Part shown: positions 43,299 to 53,115 of the stretch, piece by piece | Numbering within the stretch: position 1 is the stretch's first letter | How the letters are laid out: every line of letters starts with the position of its first letter | Program-made: the position numbers and the translations under genes | Notes under the pieces: model-generated | Database searches by the model: none | What the model saw: only the letters and a program-made list of their open reading frames with translations | What the model was told of the DNA's origin: nothing | Source: Sphingomonas taxi | GTDB taxonomy: Bacteria > Pseudomonadota > Alphaproteobacteria > Sphingomonadales > Sphingomonadaceae | Reading direction: 5' to 3' | DNA: 64,000 nt | Assembly: GCA_003243195.1 (NCBI GenBank) | Contig: QFQI01000001.1 | Span: forward strand, 124,001-188,000

Positions 43299-44811
43299 TT
43301 AGTGACTGGCGGTTCCCGTCACCCGCAGAAGCAAGGCGCCATGTGGCGGCACCATGAAAGACGCACCCGGCGACACCGGACGACCTTGCCACAGGTCACG
43401 TGCGGCAACGATCTGGCGAAGGCCCGCATCCCCGAGGTGTAATGTCATCTCGGCGGGCGTGTCGCCGCGGTTGAACAACGCCACCGCGACCGCCCCGTCG
43501 GCCAGTTCCTTGCGCCAGACTTCCCGATCGCCATCCTTGCGCACGGGCCGTCCCTGGACCCCGCGCGGATCCTGATCGATCGCGATCACCTCGCGGTTCT
43601 CCAGCAGCGCCCGTGCGGCGGCGGAGGTCAGACGCAGGTCGTGCCCCATCACGAGCGGGGCGGCCTGCATCGCCCACAAGGTCATGTGCGTTCGATATTC
43701 GTCATCGCTCATCCCGCCGTTGCCGATTTCCAGCATATCGGGATCGTTCCATCCGCCCGGCCCGGCATGAGGGAACCGCGGATTGCGTACGAAGCCGATG
43801 TCCGACATGGTCCTGTAGTCATCCGTGATGTCGCCGGTCGTGCGCCACAGATGTCCCCCGACCGATCGCCCCCATTCGGCCACATCGAACCGTCCGTACT
43901 GGCACAGCGAATAGACGATCGGGCGGCCGGTCGCCTTCAGCGCGGCACCCATCTCGTAATAGCTGCGCTTGACGGTATTGGCATCATCGTAGAACCATTC
44001 CCCCCGAGCACAAATCGTATTTGAGATAGTCCACGCCCCATTGCGCGAAGGTACGGGCGTCCTGCTGGACATGACCGTAGCTGCCCTCATATCCGGCACA
44101 GGTGCGCGGCCCCGGCGAGGAATAGATGCCGAGCCTCAACCCCTTCGAATGCACGTAGTCGGCCAGTGCTTTCATGTCGGGGAACTTGGCATTGGGCCGG
44201 AGCACGCCGCCGGCGTCCCGTTCGCCCCGCCAGCCATCGTCGATGTTGACGTAGATGTAGCCCGCGTCGCGCAGACCGGTCGCCACCATGGCGTCGGCCA
44301 TCGCCCGGATCGTCCGGTCATCGATCCGCTCGGCGAACCTGTTCCAGCTCGACCAGCCCATCGGCGGCGTCGCGGCCAGTGCGTCCGGCGGGATCGTCCC
44401 GAGCGGCGGCAGGTCCGGCGCGAAGCGGAAGGCGCGCGCCTCCGCCTGCCGGACGCTTCCGCGCCGTCCCTTCTGCACAAGATGGCTGGACCAGAAGTCG
44501 CCTTCCAGCACCACGCCCGATCGCGTGAACGTCGCGGTCCAGCGGCGGGTGGGATGCGCGCGATCGTTCAGGTTGCGCAGGTCGAAACGCAGCGTGTTGC
44601 CGTGCCAGGCCGCATTCTGCATGCGCATCGGCCCATACCATTTCGTCGTCACCGCGCCGGTGATTGCGTCCCCGTCCACCGCGACCTGCATCATGGTGAC
44701 GCCGGGATAGGAAGGCGCCGTGTCGAACAGCCACACGCCCGCCGGCGCACGTTGCGCGGTGGCCGGGGCTGCGGACAGGACGAGCAGGCACAGAGCCAAC
44801 AGCATGCGCAT
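43299..44811 (-). pseudogene. GH27 alpha-galactosidase with a frameshift
   Basis: GH27 enzymes remove alpha-linked galactose. The product would be about 500 residues: signal peptide (MRMLLALCLLVLSAAPATAQ), an extra beta-rich N-terminal domain of about 120 residues, then the catalytic barrel with ATPPMGWSSWNRF, YVNIDDGW and the nucleophile in YLKYDLCS. There the frame ends because a G run at 44000-44005 has six G instead of five. The next frame continues EWFYDDANTVKRSYYEMG and has the acid/base Asp in GGWNDPDMLEIGNGG and the C-terminal beta domain. No other lesion is visible. It may be a true frameshift or a homopolymer error; if corrected the enzyme is complete. Confidence 0.88.
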
Positions 44812-45214
44812 CGCGCGATCCTTCCTTGATGGTCGACGGGCAGGCGGCGGCTGCCGGCCGGTGGAGGAACACGATCCCCTTGCGGCCAGCTTCCGGATCG
44901 TCCCGGCCCGCTGCGATCCGATCCGGCCGGGGCACGGTCCTGGCCCCCCGCCCGTCGTCGCGATGCTCGCGATGCGCGCGGGTTGCGCGCCCTGCCGGTG
45001 CCAGATGCGCCACGACGTAACGTTGGGCGAGGATCGAGAGGTGCTCCACCGGCCGGGTCGTCAGGACCCGTCCCCCGGGGCGGCCGAGCGCGACGTGAAC
45101 GTCGCGGTTGCTGACGGCGACGTCCGTTTCGGGCGCACACCATCCACTCCGGCGGGGATGGCGATCTCCGAGTTCGGGTGCAACCGCGTCACGAAGGCCG
45201 CCACCTGCCAATCC
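44812..45214. other. About 400 bases without a clear gene
   Basis: Between the GH27 gene and the DapA-family gene I see no intact gene. On the minus strand one frame just after the DapA-family stop reads VAAFVTRLHPNSEIAIPAGV for about 50 codons before a stop, which looks protein-like and could be the remnant of a deleted gene, but I cannot name it. No terminator or operator copy was found. Confidence 0.4.
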
Positions 45215-46117
45215 TCACGCGGCGAGTGTGGGGAGTGTCGCCGCGGCCTTCTCCACCATCGCGATCACCTCCGCACGACGCTTTCCCTCCAGCGGCATGC
45301 GCGGCGGGAGCACGCGTTCCGAACCGCGCCCCATCACCTGCTCGGCCAGCTTGATGGACTGCACCAGGTCATGCTCGGCATCGAGGTGCAGCAGCGGCAT
45401 GAACCAGCGATAGATTTCCATCGCCTTGCCGTGGTCGCCGCGCTCGAACGCGGCGACGAGTTCCACCGACTCGCGCGGAAAGGCATTGGTCAGCCCGGAC
45501 ACCCAGCCGCGCGCACCGAGGTACAGCCCCTCCAGCGCCACATCGTCCAGTCCGGCGAAAATGACATAGCGGTCGCCGAACACATTCAGCACATCGGTGA
45601 ACCGGCGCGTGTCGGGCGCCGATTCCTTGACCGCGACGATGTTCTCGACATCCACCAGGCTCTCCAGCACGTCATTGTCGATCGACGTGCGATAGGCCGG
45701 GGGATTGTTGTAGAGCATGATCGGCAGCGCGGTGTTCGCGGCCACGCCGCGGAAATGCGCCGCCAGTTCATGCGGCTTGGGCACGTACACCATCGGCGGC
45801 AGCACCATCAGCCCATCGGCCCCCGCCTGCTCGGCCGCCCGCGCGTACCCTGCCGCGCGGCGCGTGTCGTATTCCGACACGCCGGTGATGACGGGCACAC
45901 GCCCCGCAACCACCTCGACGATGGCTGACAGGACCGCCAGCTTCTCGTCATGAAGGAGCGAATTGTTCTCGCCCACCGTGCCGAGCGCGATGACCCCCGT
46001 CACGCCGTCACGTATCAGGTCGTCGACAACGCGCTGCGTGTTGCGCAGGTCGATTGTCAGATCCTCATGTACCTGCGTCGTCACTGCGGGGAACACGCCC
46101 CTCCACCCGATCGCCAT
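45215..46117 (-). CDS. DapA-family protein, probable 1-pyrroline-4-hydroxy-2-carboxylate deaminase
   Basis: A 300-residue protein of the DHDPS/N-acetylneuraminate lyase superfamily. The start WRGVFPAVTTQVHEDLTID, GTVGENNSLLHDEKLAVLSA, the Schiff-base Lys in IVAVKESAPDTRRF, and the end MPLLHLDAEHDLVQSIKLAE resemble LhpC-type deaminases of hydroxyproline breakdown, which turn the cyclic imino acid into 2-oxoglutarate semialdehyde. 2-Keto-3-deoxy-L-arabonate dehydratase is the main alternative, since arabinose-releasing enzymes lie nearby. The ATG has GAGG upstream, and a shared palindrome lies 23 bases before it, so it is probably induced together with GH127. Confidence 0.72.
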   Translation of the reverse strand: MAIGWRGVFPAVTTQVHEDLTIDLRNTQRVVDDLIRDGVTGVIALGTVGENNSLLHDEKLAVLSAIVEVVAGRVPVITGVSEYDTRRAAGYARAAEQAGADGLMVLPPMVYVPKPHELAAHFRGVAANTALPIMLYNNPPAYRTSIDNDVLESLVDVENIVAVKESAPDTRRFTDVLNVFGDRYVIFAGLDDVALEGLYLGARGWVSGLTNAFPRESVELVAAFERGDHGKAMEIYRWFMPLLHLDAEHDLVQSIKLAEQVMGRGSERVLPPRMPLEGKRRAEVIAMVEKAAATLPTLAA

Positions 46118-46139
46118 CACATCCTCGCTCTTACTTGAA

Positions 46140-46154
46140 GATATCGTATACAAT
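46140..46154. promoter_or_regulatory. Operator copy upstream of the DapA-family gene
   Basis: GATATCGTATACAAT matches the palindrome upstream of GH127 with one difference (A for G). Outer arms AAGAT and ATCTT extend the symmetry. It ends 23 bases before the ATG, where it would overlap a promoter. The form ATCGTATAC resembles sites of FadR-type GntR regulators; the regulator itself is not in the window. Confidence 0.6.
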
Positions 46155-46434
46155 CTTGCTTGGTGCAGCGCAATAGAAGCACGTGGGGCTGAGACCATAA
46201 GGGCCGATGTGGTGTCGCGTTCGAAACGTTGCGGCGGCCGGCGCATCTGTCCGCATCGGGTAAAGCCGGGCGAGCCTTCTTCATGTCCCCTGGTTGCGGA
46301 CGCTGGGCGCCGATCCTCCGCCACCGATCGTCCGGTATCGTATCGGGCGCAGCGCGCCCACCCGTCGCACGGCGGAGCCGGCGTGGCCGGCGGTGGGCGC
46401 CGGGGCACGGCGGCCGGCGCCAGCGCTTCCCATT

Positions 46435-47931
46435 CCTGCACCCCTATTCCGGCGACGGCGGCGCCGGCCGCCGACGCCCCGAACACGGCGCGAAGGCAGC
46501 GCGTCGTCACCCGCAGGAAACGAACCGTCTGGAAGGTATCGGGCGGTGCCGTAGCTGCTCGCGCCGGGCACCCGCCTCCTTCCGTTCTTCCAATATTCCA
46601 GGTGCCAGCGGCGGGGTGGCGCCACCCCGCTGCCCGACCCCGCCGGCTGGTCGGCGAACAGGAACAGGCGGCTGGCGTTGATCGTGACCGGGGCGGGCCA
46701 GCGATATTCGATCCACGGTCGCGGCGGATTGGCCCCGACCCAGGTGCCCCACATGTCGGGCGGCAGCGGCGCTCGCCGGACGATCCCGTCGTTCAGCGCC
46801 TTGATCCAATATTGTACCGGAACCGGTTCGTTCGATGCCGCGGCGCTGGCCGCGGGCGCGATGTTGCGGTCCGGCGCGAGAGCGGCCGCGTGCGCGCGTG
46901 TCGGCGTCACCATCCGGATGGCCGCGGGAGTCCGCGTATCGTCCCACTCCATCCGGTCCAGCGCCACCGAGCGCCGGAAATGGCCCGCCCCCCTTCGCGT
47001 CGGCGGTGTGAAAGGCGAGATACCATTGCCCCTTGAACGCGACCGCGCCGGCGTGGGACGTGGTGGAGGAAACCGGGCGCAACAGGACGCCGCGATAGGT
47101 CCACGGCCCCATCGGCGACGGCGCGGTGCCATATACCTGGCAGGCGTAGTAGACCGCCGCGGTGCAGTCGCTGTCCGGCCCCGCCCGATTGCCGGCATAG
47201 AGCAGGTAATAGGTGCCGTTCCGCTTGAAGATCCACGGAGCCTCGAAGAAGCCGGTCAGGCCGTGGACCGTCCGCTCCGGCCCTTTCGGCGTCACCATGT
47301 CCGGCGCCGGTTCAAGCGGCCGCAACTGTCCGAACGTTCCCCAGTAGATGTACACGCGGCCGTCGTCGTCGACGATCACCGTGGGATCGATGTTCTGGAT
47401 GTCGTTGGCGACCGGCAGCGTCTGCGAGATGATCGGGCCGGCCGGATGCGCGTCGCGCCACGGTCCGCGCGGGCTGTCGGCCACGGCGACGCCGATCGCG
47501 AAACGGTCGTTGGCGGTACTGCCGCGCTGCAAGACCGGCGCGTACAGGTGGAAGCGCCCGTCGCGCGCCTTCACGATCTGTCCCGCATAGGCGCCCCCCG
47601 GCTAGGCCCAGGCGAACACCGCCTCGGGCCGGGCGATGGCGGGATAGTGCTGCCAGATGCCCGCTGCCGGATCGCGGGTGGCGAGCAACTGCCACTCGTT
47701 CATGACGAAGTCGTTGACCCCGTCCGGCGCCTCGTCGCGGCCGGCGAGGATATAGAGGGTGTCCCCGTCCACCAGCGGTGCCGGATCGGTGGAATGATAG
47801 CGTCCGTCGGCCAGGATGGGATTGCCCCGCACGCGCACCGTTTCCCGTGCCGGGATGTCGTGGGATTGCGCAGCCATGGCGACGGGCAACAGCAGACCGG
47901 CGCCGGCCAGCGCGTGGAGGATCGGCTTCAT
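46435..47931 (-). pseudogene. GH43 glycosidase with C-terminal F5/8-like domain, broken
   Basis: GH43 contains alpha-L-arabinofuranosidases and related enzymes. The start MKPILHALAGAGLL is a signal peptide. All three catalytic acids can be found: Asp in YHSTDPAPLVDGD, Asp in NIDPTVIVDDDG, Glu in FFEAPWIFKRNG. Three lesions break it: TAG at 47602-47604 (after AVFAWA, frame continuing PGGAYAGQIVKARDG), a +1 shift in the G-rich run near 46985-46997, and another shift near 46541-46547. The C-terminal part (WIEYRWPAPVTINASRLFLF, then VTTRCLRAVFGAS) looks like a carbohydrate-binding F5/8 domain. The start is 2 bases after the DUF885 stop, so it was the last gene of the GH127 operon. The 3' boundary is approximate. 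Confidence 0.82.
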
Positions 47932-47933
47932 GG

Positions 47934-49709
47934 TCAGTCCTCTTGCCGGTACGGGCCTTTGCCGCCCTCGACGATCAGACGGTCCACGCGGCGGTCGATC
48001 TCGGAGAGGGGCACCGACCCGAGCGACAGGATCGCATCGTGAAAGGCGCGGATATCGAACTTCGCGCCCAGCGCCCGCTCCGCGCGGCGTCGTGCCGCCA
48101 GGATCGCCAGTTCGCCGGTGTAGTAGCTCACCGCCTGCCCCGGCCACGCGATATAGCGGTCCACCTCGGTCACGATCTCATGGTCGGCAAGGGCGGTGTT
48201 CTCGCGCAGATATGCCTGCGCCTGCTCGCGCGACCACCCCATGGCATGGATGCCGGTATCCACCACCAGCCGTGATGCGCGCCACGCCTGGTAACTCAGC
48301 ATGCCGAACAGCTCGTAGGGCGTCTCGTACATGCCCATCTCCTCGCCCAGCGCCTCGCAATACAGCGCCCATCCCTCGCCATAGACCGACAGATAGGTGT
48401 CGCGCCGGAACGCGGGCAGCGCGCGGTTCTCCGCGGCAAGCGGCATCTGGAAGGCATGGCCGGGCGCACTCTCGTGCAGCGTCAGCGCGGGCAGCGAATA
48501 GAGCGGGCGCGCCGGCAGATTCCAGGTGTTGACCAGATAGATCCCCGGTCCGCCGCGTCCCCCGGTGTAGAAGGGAGCGATCTCGTCGGGCACCGGCCTG
48601 ATCGCGAAGCGGCTGCGCGGCAACCGCCCGAAGAACCGCGCCGCCTTGCCATCGAAGGTCTTGGCGATCCACGCGGCGCGGTCGAGCAGCGCCTGCGGCG
48701 TCGTGGCATAGAAGCGCGGGTCGGTGCGCAGGAAGCGCAGGAACGCCGGCAGATCGCCCTTGAAGCCGACCTGGGTCATCACCTGCTGCATCCGGCCGCG
48801 GATCCGCGCCATTTCCGCCAGCCCGATGCGATGCACCTGCTCGGGCGTCTGGTCGAGCGTCGTGAACTCGGCCAGCTTGGACTGGTAGTAAGCGCGCCCG
48901 TCCGGCAGGTCGAACGCGGCCAGCGTCGTGCGCGCACCCGGCATGTATTCGCCGCGCAGGAAGGCGAGCAGCCGGGCGTGCGCCGGCACCACCGCGTCCC
49001 GGATCACCGCCGTCGCCTCCGCGCGCAGTGCCGCCTGCGTCGCAGCGGGGATCGTCGCCGGGAAGCTGCGAAACGGCGCATAGAAGGGTGAGGCGTCGAC
49101 GCTTTTCGCTTCCACCACCTGTGCGACACCGGCGTCGCGCCCCTCCAGCGTGACGCGCGCGGGCGTGAAGCCGCGCTTCAGTCCCGCGCGCATGTTCGCG
49201 ATCTGCTGTTCATAGTAGCGCGGCACGTCGTGCAGCATCGCCAGATAGCCGCGATAATCCGCCTCGCTGGCGAACGGCTGCCGCGCCGCCTCGGCGACAT
49301 CGCCCCAGAAACTGCTGTCGGCGTTCAGCGGCTTCTCGTACTCGCGGAACCGCTGCGCGGCGAGAAGCGCGTCGATCTGCCCCTTGTAGACGGCACGGTT
49401 GACCCGCTCCGCCGGCGACAGGTCCGCCACCGGGATCGCGGCCAGCGCCGTCGCTGTCCGCGTCCAGCGGTCCAGTCTGGCCGCCTGCGCCGCCGGGCCG
49501 ACGTCTGGAAGACCGCGCGGGGCACCGGGGCCGCTGTCCTCATTCGCGGCCTCCTGGCGGCGGCGCCATTCATATTCGGCGGTGTAGAGCGCACGCAGGC
49601 GCGCGTCGGCCGATTCGCGCCCGCGCAGGGGGTGCTTTGCGGCGGCGGCGGTCCCCGCGACCGGCAGCAGCGCGATCGCCAGCATCAGTGCATGTCGCCA
49701 CCCTCTCAT
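47934..49709 (-). CDS. DUF885 family peptidase-like protein
   Basis: A 591-residue secreted protein of the DUF885 family. It has a signal peptide (MRGWRHALMLAIALLPVAGT) and near residue 420 the motif LTLHESAPGHAFQMPLA. The HExxxGH pattern and the following Glu residues indicate a zinc peptidase-like active site. Peptidase activity has been reported for few members, and the substrate is unknown. In this locus it could process Pro/Hyp-rich peptides. ATG 49709 follows GGAGG by 6 bases and overlaps the stop of the Ldh2-family gene; it is the third gene of the GH127 operon. Confidence 0.82.
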   Translation of the reverse strand: MRGWRHALMLAIALLPVAGTAAAAKHPLRGRESADARLRALYTAEYEWRRRQEAANEDSGPGAPRGLPDVGPAAQAARLDRWTRTATALAAIPVADLSPAERVNRAVYKGQIDALLAAQRFREYEKPLNADSSFWGDVAEAARQPFASEADYRGYLAMLHDVPRYYEQQIANMRAGLKRGFTPARVTLEGRDAGVAQVVEAKSVDASPFYAPFRSFPATIPAATQAALRAEATAVIRDAVVPAHARLLAFLRGEYMPGARTTLAAFDLPDGRAYYQSKLAEFTTLDQTPEQVHRIGLAEMARIRGRMQQVMTQVGFKGDLPAFLRFLRTDPRFYATTPQALLDRAAWIAKTFDGKAARFFGRLPRSRFAIRPVPDEIAPFYTGGRGGPGIYLVNTWNLPARPLYSLPALTLHESAPGHAFQMPLAAENRALPAFRRDTYLSVYGEGWALYCEALGEEMGMYETPYELFGMLSYQAWRASRLVVDTGIHAMGWSREQAQAYLRENTALADHEIVTEVDRYIAWPGQAVSYYTGELAILAARRRAERALGAKFDIRAFHDAILSLGSVPLSEIDRRVDRLIVEGGKGPYRQED

Positions 49710-50740
49710 GCATGTCCTCCGATCGCGATGATGTCGGCATGAAGCGCGGCGGGGATCGTCACGCCGTGTTCAAGGCTGCGGCGACGCGCGGCGTAGCGGC
49801 GCGTGGACGGCAGCCGCGCCCCCTGCGCCTCGATCGCGCGAAACATCGCCTCGGCGCTTGCCTGGTGCCTGCCCACCGCGTCGCCCGGAAAGCCGGCCGG
49901 GTCGATCGCGATCACCAGTTCGCCGCCGATCGGCGATCCGCCGCGCCCCGCATCGGCCGCGATCGAGTCCGCGCTGGTCATGTCGCCGATCAGCGGTCCG
50001 GCGAGCAGTTCCACCATCGCCGCGAGCGCCGACCCCTTGTGCCCGCCGAAGGTGCGCATCGCGCCGTCCAGCACGGCCTGCGCATCGGTCGTGGGCCGGC
50101 CATCCCGGTCATAGCCCCAGTCGTCCGGCACCGGCCGCCCCGCGCGCCGGTGAAGCTCGATCTCGCCGCGCGCCGCCGCGCTAGTCGCGAAATCGAAGAC
50201 GAACGGCTCGCGCCCCGCCCGTGGCCAGCCGAATGCGATCGGATTGGTGCCGAACACCGGACGCGTCCCGCCCTCGGGGGCGACCCAGGCGTGGCTCGGC
50301 GTGAAGGCGAGGGCCGCCAGCCCCTCGTCCGCCAATGCCTCCACCTCCGGCCATAAAGCCGCGAAATGCACCACGTTGTTCAGCGCCAGGGCAGCGATCC
50401 CGTGCCGCCGCGCGCGCTCCACCAGCACGGGCAGCCCGCGCTGGAAGGCGAGTTGCGCGAAACCCCCACCCCCGTCGACGCGCACCAGCGCGCCGCGCGG
50501 GCTCGACACCTGCGGCACCGCGTCCGGCACCACCACCCCGGCGCGGATGCTGTTCGCCGCCACGAGCAGCCGGTAGATGCCATGGCTGGCGCAGCCGTCA
50601 CGCTCGCCCGCGACCATCGTCTCCGCAACGGCATCGGCATGGTCCGGTGCCAGCCCCGCCGCGCGCAGCGTGTCGCGCGCCATCGTGCGCAGCTCGTCCA
50701 GCGTCATCGTCACGCCGCCGTCCACCGCGTCGTCGGTCAC
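49706..50740 (-). CDS. Ldh2/malate dehydrogenase-family oxidoreductase
   Basis: A 344-residue NAD(P)H-dependent reductase of the Ldh2 family, with ERDGCASHGIYRLLVAANSI, VHFAALWPEVEALADEG, GTNPIAFGWPRAGREPFVFD and FGGHKGSALAAMVELLAGPL. Members include malate, ureidoglycolate and 2,3-diketogulonate dehydrogenases and delta-1-pyrroline-2-carboxylate reductase. Beside a probable hydroxyproline deaminase, reduction of a cyclic imine from proline or 3-hydroxyproline is the most likely role. This is inferred from context. It overlaps GH127 and DUF885 by 4 bases each. Confidence 0.8.
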   Translation of the reverse strand: MTDDAVDGGVTMTLDELRTMARDTLRAAGLAPDHADAVAETMVAGERDGCASHGIYRLLVAANSIRAGVVVPDAVPQVSSPRGALVRVDGGGGFAQLAFQRGLPVLVERARRHGIAALALNNVVHFAALWPEVEALADEGLAALAFTPSHAWVAPEGGTRPVFGTNPIAFGWPRAGREPFVFDFATSAAARGEIELHRRAGRPVPDDWGYDRDGRPTTDAQAVLDGAMRTFGGHKGSALAAMVELLAGPLIGDMTSADSIAADAGRGGSPIGGELVIAIDPAGFPGDAVGRHQASAEAMFRAIEAQGARLPSTRRYAARRRSLEHGVTIPAALHADIIAIGGHA

Positions 50741-53103
50741 GCCGCGCGTCCCGGCCCGGCGGTGTAGAGACGCACCCCGAACACCGGCCCCGCCGTGCTG
50801 CGGTCGTGCGGCACGAAGCGTACGTTTACCGCCGACTTGCCGCGTGTCAGCGCCGCCGGCAGCGGGTATTCGACGTCGAAGAACTTGCCGGGTCGATCGT
50901 TGTCGAGATGCTGCGTGGCGATCTTCACATTGTCGACCAGGATGTCGAAATCGCGCGCGCGTTCACCACCCCAGTAGCTCGCCTGGAGCACCAGCGGCCC
51001 CGGGCGCACCTTGAGGCTGAATTCCATGAACCCGCCCGAGCGCACGTCGCGCCCCTGCCGTCCGCGATAGGTGACCGGATAGGATTGATCCGATGTCAGC
51101 CCGTGGTCGCGTTCGGGCTGCATCTCGCCCAGGAACATCACGTCCACCGACCGGGCGGCGATGTCGCGCATCCGCGCCTGCTCGGCATTGTAGGCGGCTT
51201 CCTCCGTCGCCCAGGCGGCGTCGGAGAAGCGCTTGAAATAGACGGCGCTGCGCCGCTGGTACTGGCGATAGAAGGGCACGAAGTCGAGATTGCCGGGGCG
51301 CACCACGCCGCTGGTGGTATAGCGTCCCGCAGGCGCATCGGCCACGCGGAACCCGCCCAGCAGGTCCGCGCCCACCAGCGCCGGATCGGCGCGCTCCCAC
51401 TTCGTCGCGTTCGGACCCAGGTCGGCGGCCAGCACCATCGGCCCGCGCACGATCGCCACCGTGTCGGCATTGCCCGGCGCCGCTTCGACGCGCAGGTCAA
51501 GCGGCAGCGCGATCGTCACGCGATCACCCGCCTTCCAGCGCCGGTCGACGATCGCATAGCCGCGCTCGATCCGCGGCGTCACGGGGCGGTCGTTGACACG
51601 GATCGTCGCGCGATCCCCCGCCCAGCCGGGAACCCGCAACGCGACGGGGAAGCGCCCTTCCTTCAGCCGGGTGAAGGTGAGTGTCGCTTCCGGCTCGAAC
51701 GGGTAGCGCGTGTCCAGCGTCACGCTGGCGCGCCGCTTGTCCCAGCTCGCGTCGGCGGGAATGTAGAGGTTAACGTAGAAGCTGCCGTTGTCGCCCTCCC
51801 AGAAGATCGATTCACCGTGCTTGGCATGGCTCTCCATGCCCGATCCCACGCAGCACCAGAACGCGTCGTCGTCGGTGGAGGAATAACCGCGCTCGGCGCC
51901 TGCCAGCAGTGGCGTCATGTAGGTGAAGCCGCCGGTGGAGGGGTCCTGCGCCGCCATCACATGGTTCAGGTGCGCCCGCTCATAATAATCGAACAGCGCC
52001 CCGTCGGGCTGCCACGACCATAGATGCCGCGTCAGCTTCAGCATGTTGTAGGTGTTGCAATGCTCGCAGGTCTGCTCGGTGATATGGTCTGCGATCGTGT
52101 CCGGCGCGGAGAAATACTCGCGGTCGGCGTTGCCGCCGATCACGTAGCTGTGGTGGCGCACCACCGTGTCCCAGAAGAAGCCGGCCGCTTTCGCTCGTGC
52201 CGGATCGCCCGCCACCTCGTGGATCCGCGCCAGTCCGATCAGCTTGGGCACCTGCGTGTTCGCATGGAAATTGGCCAGCCTGTCCTCGCCGCGCATCAGC
52301 GGGTCCAGCACGCGATTGTCGTACAGCAGCCGGGCCATCGCCAGCCAGCGGCGGTCGCCGGTGCGCGCGTACAGCTCGGCGTAGCTCTCGTTCAGCCCGC
52401 CATATTCGCACCCCAGCACCTCCTGCACCTGCGCGGGCGTGAGCGCGGCGAACACACGCTCGAAATAGCCGCCGAGTCCCTCCACCACCGCCAGCGCGCG
52501 CGCATTGCCCCACGCCTCGTGCACATCGAGCAGTCCGGCGAACAGCTTGTGCACGGTATAGAGCGGCGACCAGGATCCGTTCAGGTCGAACCCGCCCGAC
52601 CTGATGTCCCCCTTCATGATCTCGGGGAAGATCTCCTCGCCGTCGACGACGGTGCCGTCCGCGCGCTTGCGGCCCAGCGCGCCGACATACCCCGTGCCCC
52701 GCTTCGCCTGCGCCGTGGCAAGCTCGTCGACGATATAGTCGGCGCGGCGACGCATCTCCGGGTCGCCCGTCTGCTGCCAGGTGAGCGTCAGCGCGGTGAG
52801 ATAATGGCCCAGCGTGTGGCCGGCGATCGTGTCGCTTTCCCATCCGCCATAGATGGCGGCCTTCGGCTCCAGCCCTGCATATTTGCGGAAGTTGTGGAGC
52901 AGGCGATCGGGCTCCAGCCGATGCAGATATGCGCGGTTCACCTCCACGGCGGTGGCGAAGTCGGAGGGGCGCAGTCGCACCGCGGACAGGGGAAGCGGTC
53001 GGGCGCGCGCCGCCCCCGCGGCCCCCGCGGCGCGCACCGCACCTGTCATGAAGGCTGCCGCAGCAGCACCCAGCATGAGATTGCGCCGACTGGTCTGCAA
53101 CAT
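50737..53103 (-). CDS. GH127/GH146-type beta-L-arabinofuranosidase
   Basis: A 788-residue secreted glycosidase of the DUF1680 group. GH127 and GH146 enzymes remove beta-L-arabinofuranose, including the residues linked to hydroxyproline in extensins. The N-terminus has a twin-arginine-like signal (TSRRNLMLGAAAAAFMTGAV). The catalytic (alpha/alpha) domain has TEQTCEHCNTYNMLKL and WCCVGSGMESHAKHGESI, which supply the zinc-bound cysteines and the Cys nucleophile of this family; the CCVGSGMESH form suggests GH146. A beta-sandwich and a C-terminal jelly-roll domain (GFMEFSLKVRPGPLVLQASY) follow. ATG 53103 has GGAGG 5 bases upstream. It is the first gene of the operon GH127-Ldh2-DUF885-GH43. Confidence 0.88.
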   Translation of the reverse strand: MLQTSRRNLMLGAAAAAFMTGAVRAAGAAGAARARPLPLSAVRLRPSDFATAVEVNRAYLHRLEPDRLLHNFRKYAGLEPKAAIYGGWESDTIAGHTLGHYLTALTLTWQQTGDPEMRRRADYIVDELATAQAKRGTGYVGALGRKRADGTVVDGEEIFPEIMKGDIRSGGFDLNGSWSPLYTVHKLFAGLLDVHEAWGNARALAVVEGLGGYFERVFAALTPAQVQEVLGCEYGGLNESYAELYARTGDRRWLAMARLLYDNRVLDPLMRGEDRLANFHANTQVPKLIGLARIHEVAGDPARAKAAGFFWDTVVRHHSYVIGGNADREYFSAPDTIADHITEQTCEHCNTYNMLKLTRHLWSWQPDGALFDYYERAHLNHVMAAQDPSTGGFTYMTPLLAGAERGYSSTDDDAFWCCVGSGMESHAKHGESIFWEGDNGSFYVNLYIPADASWDKRRASVTLDTRYPFEPEATLTFTRLKEGRFPVALRVPGWAGDRATIRVNDRPVTPRIERGYAIVDRRWKAGDRVTIALPLDLRVEAAPGNADTVAIVRGPMVLAADLGPNATKWERADPALVGADLLGGFRVADAPAGRYTTSGVVRPGNLDFVPFYRQYQRRSAVYFKRFSDAAWATEEAAYNAEQARMRDIAARSVDVMFLGEMQPERDHGLTSDQSYPVTYRGRQGRDVRSGGFMEFSLKVRPGPLVLQASYWGGERARDFDILVDNVKIATQHLDNDRPGKFFDVEYPLPAALTRGKSAVNVRFVPHDRSTAGPVFGVRLYTAGPGRAA

Positions 53104-53115
53104 CGAACCCTCCTT

